Part shown: in pieces, positions 55,942-64,000 of the stretch
Numbering within the stretch: the stretch's first letter is position 1
Layout: each line of letters starts with the position of its first letter
Source of the DNA: Telopea speciosissima
Taxonomy: Eukaryota; Streptophyta; Magnoliopsida; Proteales; Proteaceae
Assembly: GCF_018873765.1 (NCBI RefSeq)
Contig: NC_057917.1
Coordinates: 53,375,464-53,439,463 of the forward strand
Length of the DNA stretch: 64,000 bases
Reading direction: 5' to 3'
Made by a program: the position numbers and the translations under genes
Notes under the pieces: generated by a model
Database searches by the model: none
What the model was told of the DNA's origin: nothing
The model's input: only the letters and a program-made list of their open reading frames with translations

Positions 55942-56726
55942 CCCCTGTATTCATACATGCACGCACCCCTTAATTGAATCCCTAACTCTTTTTTGGGTGC
56001 AGGTAAGCTCTACAAGGACACAGAGATTACGGCCTCTGGTCAGGTGGCTGTGGCCGTGGCCCATGCGTTGGCTTTATTTGTGGCCGTAGCAGTTGGATTC
56101 AACACATCAGGAGGACATGTTAACCCAGCTGTTACATTCGGTGCACTCGTGGGTGGTCGAATCACCTTCATCCGAGCTTTCTTTTACTGGATAGCTCAGC
56201 TCTTGGGTTCTATTGTAGCATCTCTCTTGCTCAGGGTTTGCACAAATGGCATGGTAAGAAAGTGAAGAAATTGTTACATTTGCTCACTCAGGCAATTGAT
56301 CGATCATTTAACTAATGTCAATCTAATGGTGGGTTTTTGCAGAGACCGGTTGGGTTTTCTGTGGCGTATGGGGTTAGCGAATTGAGTGCTTTTTTGCTGG
56401 AGATAGTGATGACATTTGGGTTGGTCTATACAGTGTATGCAACTGCTTTGGATCCAAAGAGAGGTAGCCTTGGGACAATCGCACCACTGGCTATAGGGCT
56501 TATCGTAGGTGCAAATATCCTTGCCGGAGGACCCTTTGATGGTGCATCGATGAACCCAGCTCGAGCTTTTGGGCCGTCTCTGGTTGGGTGGAGATGGAAG
56601 AACCACTGGATCTATTGGGTGGGACCTTTCATTGGGGCAGGAATTGCAGGTCTAATCTATGAGTATTTGGTAATCCCAACAGAAACGCCACATACTCACC
56701 AAACCTTAGCCCCAGAAGATTACTAG
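55772..56726 (+). CDS. TIP3-like tonoplast (seed vacuole) aquaporin
   Basis: Three exons were modelled: 55772-55904, 56003 to about 56253 or 56261, and 56343-56726. The protein resembles alpha/beta-TIP (TIP3): an N-terminal [20 protein letters not shown], six membrane spans, both NPA boxes ([14 protein letters not shown] and [14 protein letters not shown]), and the characteristic end LAPEDY. The selectivity-filter positions read His (VAVAHALAL), Ile (PLAIGLIV), Ala and Arg, as in TIP3. It would carry water, and possibly small solutes, across the storage-vacuole membrane of seeds. Oddity: joining the strong donor ATG|GTAAGA to the acceptor GCAG|ACC shifts frame and stops early. A weaker donor eight bases on (AA|GTGAAG) restores it with two extra residues. 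Family members have MRPVGF here, so two exonic bases may have been lost. Confidence 0.88.
55906..55938 (+). repeat. (CT)n tract in aquaporin intron 1
   Basis: About 16 CT units begin directly after the intron 1 donor (CTTG|GTATCT). They form a complementary partner to the GA tract on the other side of exon 1. Confidence 0.9.
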
Positions 56727-56986
56727 CTTAAGGATCTCTTCCCTGTGTTTGCATGTCTCTGTTTTTCATCTGCACATTGTGTCTAGAATCTGTATTTGTG
56801 TTTCTGTTGTAAGGTTATAATAAATGTCAACCTCCACCTTTTTTTTCTCTTTGTAATTCGTAATTAAAGTTGAAATTTTCTTTGTAATACGTAATTAAGG
56901 TTGAAAAGAATCTTATTCTTTTCCTGTTATGTTACCCACTTCCCCTGTTCCTTTAGCTTTGCTCTGCCCATGCACCTACGTACACA

Positions 56987-57017
<31 letters not shown>

Positions 57018-57804
57018 CACGGATACCCTTACAATTGAAAGAGAATTTGGATTGGAAGTCCCAAGACAGAGATGTATACGACCAGCAGCAGGTCAATTGT
57101 CGATTTATTTTAAGGATTAATCCTTCATTATCGGATTCTTCCATGATCAATCTTCTAATTCCAATTGCTCAGGCTTGCTAGATCTAATTGGAGAATGTAT
57201 TGAAGAATCCTCCCATACATTCTCCTTGATTAAATTTACATTCTAATTACACCACTTAATTCAATCAGAACCCGAGTTACCTGTAACTACTCCATCAATG
57301 TTCACCGAACACCGACGCTGAGGGGAGATCCACAGATCACCAACATGAGAGACCAAGCAATCTACTTGAGGACCGAGTCTGCGTGAAGTCTATGTGGCTC
57401 CTCACGAGTCAACTTTCTAAAACAAATCAGTTAGGGGTGTAAGTTTGGCCCCCGGCGGCCCCGCCCACCTTGAGCGCCGGCCCAAGTTAAAGATTTCTGG
57501 CCTAAGGATGAGTGCGGAAATTTTTAGCCCTGAGCCAAGGTAGGATTGGCTTGAGTTGAGGCCATGGGCCCGGCCCAACCCAACCTTGATTTTAACCCTG
57601 AGCCTAACCCTGATTTTGACTTTGATTATATAACATTACAGTTAGGGTTTCATCTTTTTCCAATTTCAAGTTACACTTACGGACTTCTCACCTCAACAGG
57701 AACAGAGCCTATGTCTTTCGAGAGCCGAGTAGGTACAAGGTAGTGACGTCATGTTGTAGACAATGCACTACCACAATCATCTCCTTCTCATGGACCGTGT
57801 AGCG
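56727..57804. other. Aquaporin 3' flank and repeats
   Basis: The likely 3' UTR runs past a TTATAATAAATG signal near 56815. A (GA)n run lies at 56980-57017. From 57432 (TAGGGGTGTAAGTTTGGC) a truncated copy of the GC-rich hAT-like family extends to about 57610. No gene was seen. Confidence 0.45.
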
Positions 57805-58140
57805 CTACTCCATCTCATTCAGCTTCCAGCTCTCAAAGGCAATGGGATGTCTCTCTTGCATCACTCATTCAACTTCCAACTCTCAAAGGCAATGGTATGT
57901 CTCTCTTGCATCAACACCCTTCCAAGCTCCATCGCATTCAGCTTCTGGTTCTCAAAGGTAATGAGATGTCTCTCTTGCATCAACACCCCTCCAAAGTCTG
58001 ATGCATCTGTGTGCACCTCGAAGGGCTTGCCATAGTCTGGCAAGGTAAGCACCGGTTCCACCATTACCGCATTCTTAAGGTCCTCAAGGGCTTGTTGGCA
58101 TGCCTCGGACCATTCCCATGCCTTCTTCTGCAATAGTTCA
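57763..58140 (-). mobile_element. Ty3/gypsy RNase H fragment with internal triplication
   Basis: The minus strand reads AWEWSEACQQALEDLKNAVM, VEPVLTLPDYGKPFEVHTDA and SDFGGVLMQERHLITFENQK, the start of the RNase H domain of a Ty3/gypsy polyprotein; two residues usually found before GGVL are missing. The segment encoding VLMQERHxIxFExxKLN is present about three times in tandem at 57805-57996, the copies differing in length and sequence. No LTR or other domain is attached. Confidence 0.75.
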
Positions 58141-58159
58141 ACCGTTCCTCTCTCTCTTG

Positions 58160-58560
58160 TTGGGATTAGCACACGAACAGAAGCGTATGGATATACCGAT
58201 TCGATTAAAAATAACGCACACCTCCAAAATCTAATGAAAAGAAAAATGATAGAGATTTGACACAAAGAAATACAACACGTAAGATTTACGTGGTTTGGTA
58301 AAAACGAGAGATATTATGTTCTTCACTAAGAGAAAAATACAGTACAAGAATGGTTTAAATTTAATCCCCACAATTCTCTCTCTCTCTCAAACACTCTTCT
58401 TCCTCAATACTCAAGAATCGAGACCATAACACACTCGACACTCCTCGTCGATCTTCAACAACATCAATACTCGATGAAGTTCGAAGAACTAGTCTTCTTC
58501 TACTAATTGTTGTAATATTTCTTCAGGTAACCAATCTTGTCATTGATCCGTCTTTAATAT
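58160..58560. repeat. LTR-like fragment
   Basis: The block AAGATTTACGTGGTTTGG (about 58281) is also found in the LTRs of the Copia at 24935-27938 and is common in plant LTRs. It is followed by CTCTCTC-rich and AACACTC-type leader sequence. No partner LTR or target duplication was seen. Confidence 0.35.
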
Positions 58561-58776
58561 CGTACAATGTCCTTTCTCTTTAATTTTCCCTTTTCTATTT
58601 CATTCTTCTATCTCTCTTTCTCTATATTTCCCGTCCAACAACCCCTCCCTCCATCTCTGACTACGACTCTGTAGCTCTCCCCCTCTTTCCTTTTCCGACT
58701 ACAAAACCATCATCGATTTCCTTCCCTCTCATCCCTCATTCCCTCTTTGTCTCTCTTACTATCCCTCTCTCCCTCT

Positions 58777-59247
58777 TAGGGGTGTCAAAAAAATCCGGCC
58801 AGCCCAAACCCTCCCTAACCTGCCTTGAGCCCGAGTCGGGCTTAGGATGAGGCCTTAACCCTAGCAAGGCTAGCCCTACCCTATATGATATAATATACAT
58901 TTTTACAATTTATCAATTTATATAGAGAGGGCCTTGGTGCAATGGTCAAGGTTGCTCCATTCTGACCAAGTGTCACAAGTTTGAGTTCATAAATAGCCTC
59001 CTCTTTGCAAAAAATGGCCTTCTTTTTTATAGTCTGGGCTTTGTTAGTTCCACAACTCAATGGGCCAATATATTCAGGGCAAATCACGGTTGGGCCGGGC
59101 TTGGGAAACCCCTGCCAAGGTCGGGCTGGGTTGAGGGTATACTTGGACCTGACAGTGTTGGGCTGGGCTTGGGTTTAGGTTAAGGCTCCTAGGATTGGGA
59201 TAGGGTTTAGGGCAAGCCTGGCTCAGCGCAACCCGTGGACACCCCTA
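58777..59247. mobile_element. GC-rich hAT-like MITE
   Basis: It opens TAGGGGTGTC and closes GGACACCCCTA. The flanks CTCCCTCT and CTTGCTCT match at six of eight positions, a decayed target duplication. The interior has GGGCTTGGG/GCCCAACCC-type motifs and an inserted Au-SINE fragment. It is related to 16994-17425. Confidence 0.5.
58924..59030 (+). repeat. Au SINE fragment (5' part)
   Basis: GAGGGCCTTGGTGCAATGGT (A-box region), GGTTGCTCCATT, then AGTTTGAGTTC (B-box region) and CCTCTTTGCAAA match the 5' two thirds of the Au SINE seen in full at 39891-40061. The 3' part with the GGGTACG end is missing. It is embedded in the GC-rich MITE. Confidence 0.7.
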
Positions 59248-59570
59248 CTTGCTCTCTTTATCTCATATGCTGTAGAAAACATTTTTTTTTTATTATTCAT
59301 CAACCACTAACCAATCTCCCTCTCCCTCATTTGTAGGGTAATTGCTTGAAAATATTACAATCTGAGATCTAGCGGTTGCCAACACCATGTAATTTTAATC
59401 ATTGACTTCTATCTTGTTCACTTTTGTTTTAGTCCGGTTGGATATGTTAATCTGTTATATTGTAATTCAATAAGAATTTTCCAACTAGTTGACTTCTTTT
59501 TAGCAGTTGTGTAACAAGTTCCTTAACAATATATTACCTTGTGTGATTGAAAAAATATGTGGGTTGCAAG
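59128..59570. repeat. Segmental duplication, unit A
   Basis: This segment, from the 3' half of the GC-rich MITE through GTAGGGTAATTGCTTGAAAA and CCAACTAGTTGACTTC, is repeated in the same orientation at 60105-60600 with moderate divergence. Confidence 0.65.
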
Positions 59571-59998
59571 CTTGGCCATGACGGTCGAGCCCACCCAAAG
59601 CCTGAACAGGGCCTAGGTTGAGATACCATAGCCATGAGGGCGGGTTAGGATTGGGAATTTCTAGCCCTGAGTCAGGCCCAGGCCAGGTTAGGGTTGAGGC
59701 CTCGGGTTGAGCCCGATCTTACCCAACCCAACCATGTCTTCTTCTTCCCGTTCTCTCGTTTTCTTTTTTTTCTTTTCTTTTCTTGTTCTTCTTCTTCTTC
59801 CCCTAGGTAGCCCATGCATCCCCCTTCTCCCCCTCTCCCTCCCCCCCCCCCCATGGTCAGGGCTAATCAGGGTTAGCCCGGCCCGACCCTGAGGGTGGGT
59901 CAGGGTTGGATTTTTCTGGCCTAGGCCCAGCTAAGGGGACTCAGGGTTGGGCTGGGGTTTTAAAAGGCCCGGCCCAACCCGACCCTATTGCAGCCCTA
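59568..59998. repeat. GC-rich hAT-like MITE relative
   Basis: Begins GGGTTGCAAGCTTGGCC and ends TTGCAGCCCTAG, an imperfect inverted pair. It is full of GGGTTGGGC-type motifs and a C12 run. It separates the two duplicated units. No clear target duplication. Confidence 0.4.
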
Positions 59999-60104
59999 GT
60001 TGGGATAGTAGATGATTAATCTCACTTTTGACTTGGTCTTCTACCATAATTTTAATCTCGGAATGTATCTCATCCTTGTTAATCGTCCTTCAAACCATTC
60101 TTGG

Positions 60105-60600
60105 GTTGGGTTGAGTTGAGTGTATGCTTAGCCCTGACAGGGCCGGGCTGTGCTTGGGTTTAGGTGAAGGCTCCTAAGGTTGGGCTAGGGTTTAGGGCAA
60201 GCTCAGCCCAACCCTGCCTGTTGACACCCCTATTCCCTCTCTTTATCTCATATCCGTTTGTAAAAGGCAATCTGACAGATTAGGAGTGCAAGTTTGTAGG
60301 GTAATTGCTTGAAAATTTTACAATCTGAGATCTTGCAGTTGCCAACACCAGGTAATTGACAGATTAGCATATGCATTTGTGGGTAACTGCTTGAAAATAT
60401 TACAATCTGAGATCTAGTAGTTGCCAACACCAGGTAATTTTAATAGACTTCTATTTTTTTCACTTTTGTTTTAGTACGGTTGCATATGCTAATCTGTTAT
60501 ATGGTAGTTCAATAAGGCTGTTCCAACTAGTTGACTTCCTTTAGCCATTGTGTAATAGGTTTCTTAACAAATATTACTTCGTGAGATTGAAAGAATATAA
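60105..60600. repeat. Segmental duplication, unit A', with internal partial tandem copy
   Basis: It matches 59128-59570. In addition, the GGGTAAYTGCTTGAAAA ... GCCAACACCAGGTAATT block occurs twice here (about 60298-60357 and 60373-60437). A block near 60000-60075 (GACTTGGTCTTCTACCATAA) recurs inverted at about 60660-60715, so the region has been rearranged more than once. Confidence 0.6.
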
Positions 60601-61058
60601 GGTGCATACTGATTTATAAGCTAGAATACTTTTAAAGCAGAGAATAGTCTGACGGATGATTAACTGGGATGGAATACATGCTGAGATTAAAATTATGGCA
60701 GAAGACCAAGTCAAAGTAGGATTAGGGTTGAAGCTACAAGGAAAATGACTCTCAACAAAGAAGCTTTCCTTTTCTGTCTCTTACTAGGGATCGGATTTCC
60801 CCACTGTCCATCCTATAAATAGGAAGGTACCAAGTACGATACATTCAATCATATACTCAGTTGCTCTCACCCTCATGTTCTGTCAATTATCAACTCATAC
60901 TATTGTTACTTAGAGTTCTAACTTAAGCATCGGAGAGTCCCCTCGGAGTCTTCTCCGATCTGTCTTGCTCAGTTCTTGGCCTATGGTGTGCAAGTCTCCC
61001 CCCGGCGTGACGATTCAGATTCTAGCAGCAACAACGGATAAAAGAGAGGAGTAGCAAA

Positions 61059-61322
61059 TAGGGTTGTAAATGGATCAGATTCGGCTCAGATAGTGCTATA
61101 TTCGCATCCGCATCCAATTAGCTATCGGACGGATTCGGATAGTGCTAAACAGATACGGACACGGATACGAATCGGATATTTTATCCGTTTACATATAAAT
61201 ATGGCTTTTCGGATAGCTATAGCCTATCCGTATCCGCATCCGTTTAGCTTTCGGACGGATTCAGATAGTGCAAAACGGATACGGAAACGGAAACGGATTT
61301 CGGCTATTCATTTACACCCCTA
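61059..61322. mobile_element. hAT-like MITE with GGATACGGA motifs
   Basis: The termini are TAGGGTTGTAAATGG and, at the other end, CATTTACACCCCTA. The flanks GTAGCAAA (61051-61058) and GTAGCAGA (61323-61330) form an 8-bp duplication with one change. The 264-bp interior is built from CGGATACGGA / TATCCGTATCCG motifs in both orientations plus a duplicated GGACGGATTCGGATAGTGC block. Confidence 0.7.
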
Positions 61323-61330
61323 GTAGCAGA

Positions 61331-62326
61331 GGTTCATAATCACTATCATGTACAACTGTTCATGCAGTTGCTCAAGGAAGTGGACGACCACAAGAGTAAA
61401 AGATGGGAAATCAATTGAAGTCTGGTTACAGAATCGGTTAAAGCACCTTCTAAAATGGGCTTCGTTCTTGGATGCATTGGAATGCATACCAAACACTATT
61501 TTTGTCATCTTAGAATGTATTATCGGCCTTGAATGCATACCAAACATAACCCTAATCAATCGAACAAATGATTGTCAAAGAGAGCTGATTAGTAGAATGC
61601 ATTTTAACAAATCTTAAATCTGCGAAGGGTACAACAAGGCATGTTTTTTTTTTTTTTTTTTGTTTGGTAAGATACGACAAGGTATGTTCAGACCCATAAG
61701 AAATGCATACAAGTTGAACCCCTGCTGTGTTCACAACATGGGCCATACCATACGACCCAAATAAACCATGAATTTGACAAGATCAATATTTAAGAAACTT
61801 GAGATACCCCAAACATAATATTAGTCCAAACCTAATATATCAAACGTAAAGCACTAAACATGATTTTTCTAAATGTTAGGTACCCTAGGTGTAAATAACC
61901 CTTCCAAAAATCTTATCCTACACATTTCCTTAAAAGCTTAATCCACCCATTAATGGGGCAAGTGCAAGACTCTGAGATGATGATGATAGAGCCAATGGAG
62001 ATAGAAGAGTCAAGCATATATAATTCATCAGTTCATTGTCAAACCAGGGAGGTGAGCGTCATTGCAATCCCTAGTCCCTACTTCTTCAAGTTAAGCATCT
62101 ATAGTTCATTAGTCCATTGTACTCCATTATACATCATCTGCAAGAAGGAAGATACCAGGTTGCAAGAGAGAAAGCTAAAATGATTAAATATCATATTTAA
62201 TTTACTTAAAATTTATTTTATTGTTGTTAGATCTAGCAGCATAAGGTGCAAATTCAAATATACAGAGTTACTAGCAAGTAATAAGGGGAGAGTAAATGTA
62301 AAAAAAAGAAAGGAAAATGAGTTTTA
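61331..62326. other. Intergenic stretch, no gene seen
   Basis: It holds a T18 run at about 61645. A weak duplication of AAGCATxTATAxTTCATxAGT-type sequence lies at about 62013 and 62093. Otherwise nothing recognisable. Confidence 0.4.
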
Positions 62327-62783
62327 TTATCTTTTATAAAATCTGGAAACCCAAGGTGCAAGTTCCATGTTTTCAGGATCTCTTTTGTTTCTAGAATAAT
62401 AATCGGACCAGTAACATGGTGATATTTGATTATTCAATCTTCCATTGCAGTAGATGCAGAAGGGTAACCAATCTTCACCACCATTCATCCTCCTCTTCCT
62501 TTCTCTTGGATAAGCTAAGGGTGCCTGTACATATCTGCATGAGAGAGAAGAGACTAGGCTATGAAAATCAACCAGGAAAAAAAAAGTTCTTCTAAAACTA
62601 ATTATCCAAGAACATAACATGGACTCCATCTGAAAGAACAAGGGGACTGGGTGTGGAACACAAAATCCCTTGGCAAATTACAAATCCAAATGGTGAGCCC
62701 AGAGATGATGACAAATCAAGCAAGATGTCTCCCATTTTGAATGGAAACAGTAGGCAAAGTCCTCAAGGTATGTTGTGTCCTCG

Positions 62784-62815
<32 letters not shown>

Positions 62816-62995
62816 CAACTCAAGGAACTTGCATGAGTTTCTGAAGGGCTGTATGGGTAGAGCCCAGATTAATAACATTTACACACTCAAGTGGAAGATG
62901 GCATTTCCCATTTGGAGGATGTCACATAAAGCATTTATACAAACAATTGTAGCCGAGAAAGCAAATCCATGTAAGGGATAAACTACTGCAGATGA

Positions 62996-63026
<31 letters not shown>

Positions 63027-63411
63027 AAGAACTCTAGCTCAGACTTCTCCAGCAATGAAACATACTCCTGATGTGGTTACCCAATGGATGGGCACATTTG
63101 TGCCCAGTACCATTACTAGAGAAAGCTGACTGATGAACCCAATCATGGGGGAGGAAATCTACAAGCTAAAATGTGTTCCAACTTCTAAGACCACATGATT
63201 TTAAAGAAGAGGTACCCAAGGTGACAAACAGTACCTGAGACCATCAAGCACAGCATCCCAGCAGAAATGTGTATGACCAAATGCGTGGCAACCAGTTGCA
63301 CTCCCGTTGGCCCCATGTATAGATCTTATGCGGTCTTCAAGATAATCAGAACCAATAATCTTAGGGAGGTTTGGATAGAATAACATCCTCTTCTCTGGAC
63401 ATAGCTCTTGC
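62327..63411 (-). CDS. Calcineurin-like metallophosphoesterase, 3' end
   Basis: Two minus-strand exons, 63411-63235 and 62534-62327 (TAA), splice in frame (CTC AG|A TAT). They encode QELCPEKRMLFYPNLPKIIG, SDYLEDRIRSIHGANGSATG, CHAFGHTHFCWDAVLDGLRY, VQAPLAYPRERKRRMNGGED and a tail ending LAPWVSRFYKR. GHTH is the metal-binding motif of the last block of calcineurin-like phosphoesterases. The rest matches a conserved plant family whose substrate I do not know. The first exon here starts in mid-codon after a TCATAG acceptor, so earlier exons with the other metal-binding motifs lie further upstream. I could not place them in 63412-64000; they are probably beyond the window. The intron contains poly(A) and poly(T) runs. 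Confidence 0.8.
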
Positions 63412-64000
63412 CTATGACATGGAAACACATAGAGTTCAGTATATATGTTACCTGAAAGAACTGGCTTAGAAACAAGAATATTTGCATGAAAACAGAGACT
63501 ACATAAACCAATGTGACAGGAACATGAAAAGAAAAATCACATAATGACAAGTAAAACTTAATTTTCAAGAGATCCATAAAGGTAAGCTATGAATAAAATT
63601 AAACATTTGAAGCCTAAAACAATGAATTTTTGAATTGAAAATCTACTTGAAATGACTAAGATAATGGCCATCTATCCAGACTCCAGTTTGTCTCACTTCC
63701 AAACATTTCATTTCCCCTAAAAATTCCTTAGTTTATCCCATTCTAGCCATCCGGTAAAGGATACCAAATCTCATGCCCATAGGGCCTCCACATGGGCTGA
63801 ACAAGCAACATCCCCAGTACATGACAAAAGCAGCCCTCTTAATAACTCAAACCCAGAAGACACTGGTACAGCTTGAACTTTTCTTAAGAAATTAGAAGTA
63901 CCTAAATGTGACTTCCAATATTCACCAAAATGATCAATATTACCACAGCAGGACATGCAATTGCTAGAACGGAGAAGAACCCTATTTTCTGCATTCCAAA
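63412..64000. other. Probable intron of the metallophosphoesterase gene
   Basis: No exon with recognisable phosphoesterase motifs could be found on the minus strand here. A 61-codon frame at 63771-63956 has no family resemblance. A T-rich stretch and acceptor-like sites precede 63411, as expected for an intron. Confidence 0.4.

Noticed and set aside
58924-58990. Possible tRNA gene from A-box and B-box like motifs
   Set aside because: The motifs and the following CCTCTTTGCAAA belong to the Au SINE; no cloverleaf with acceptor stem can be formed.
63771-63956. 61-codon minus-strand frame as an exon of the metallophosphoesterase
   Set aside because: No phosphoesterase motif, and its flanks lack splice sites in a phase that fits the exon at 63411.

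Overview
This is a repeat-rich stretch of a flowering-plant nuclear genome. Intron-bearing genes with plant-only families (a TIP-type aquaporin, an LRR receptor kinase), an Au-type SINE, Copia and L1-like retroelements, and AT-rich introns of several kilobases all point that way. I cannot name the species; a eudicot or magnoliid with a TE-laden genome fits. No prokaryotic, organellar, CRISPR or rRNA features were seen.

Six host genes can be modelled exon by exon. (1) About 5690-13181 (+): a conserved protein of unknown function, five exons recovered and the 5' end unresolved. (2) 19099-23759 (+): a small conserved protein of unknown function, 207 aa in six coding exons, one of its introns being a textbook U12-type AT-AC intron. 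(3) 48153-41509 (-): a gene resembling the plant At3g52170-type putative DNA-binding protein. It has five exons, two 1-nt homopolymer frameshifts and an L1 element in its first intron. (4) 51151-53634 (+): an LRR subfamily III receptor kinase with a degenerate catalytic loop. (5) 55772-56726 (+): a seed-type TIP3-like aquaporin with an ABRE/TATA promoter and an exon 2/3 junction that does not keep frame with the strongest splice sites. (6) 63411-62327 (-), running off the right edge: the 3' end of a calcineurin-like metallophosphoesterase. These are unrelated single genes, not a pathway cluster.

Between and inside the genes is a layered transposon landscape. Many elements could be delimited exactly from target-site duplications (TSDs): a PIF/Harbinger-like element (2467-4381, TSD TAA); two copies of one hAT-like family (8515-10516 and 15442-16477, 8-bp TSDs); a TRIM-like element with a 96-bp interior (11138-12445, TSD TAAGC); a 467-bp TRIM (30378-30844, TSD ATTTC); a Copia remnant (24935-27938, TSD GATAG) nested in an L1-like LINE; a complete-length but frame-shattered Copia (33189-38560, TSD CTTAG); an Au SINE (39891-40061, 17-bp TSD); and a Pack-MULE (40099-41241, 9-bp TSD) carrying a captured 5' fragment of a G-type lectin receptor kinase gene. 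A small TIR family and a GC-rich hAT-like family recur throughout.

The observations most worth a second look are the AT-AC intron, the Pack-MULE gene capture, the TIP3 splice-phase problem with GA/CT tracts bracketing its first exon, and the paired homopolymer frameshifts in the At3g52170-like gene.
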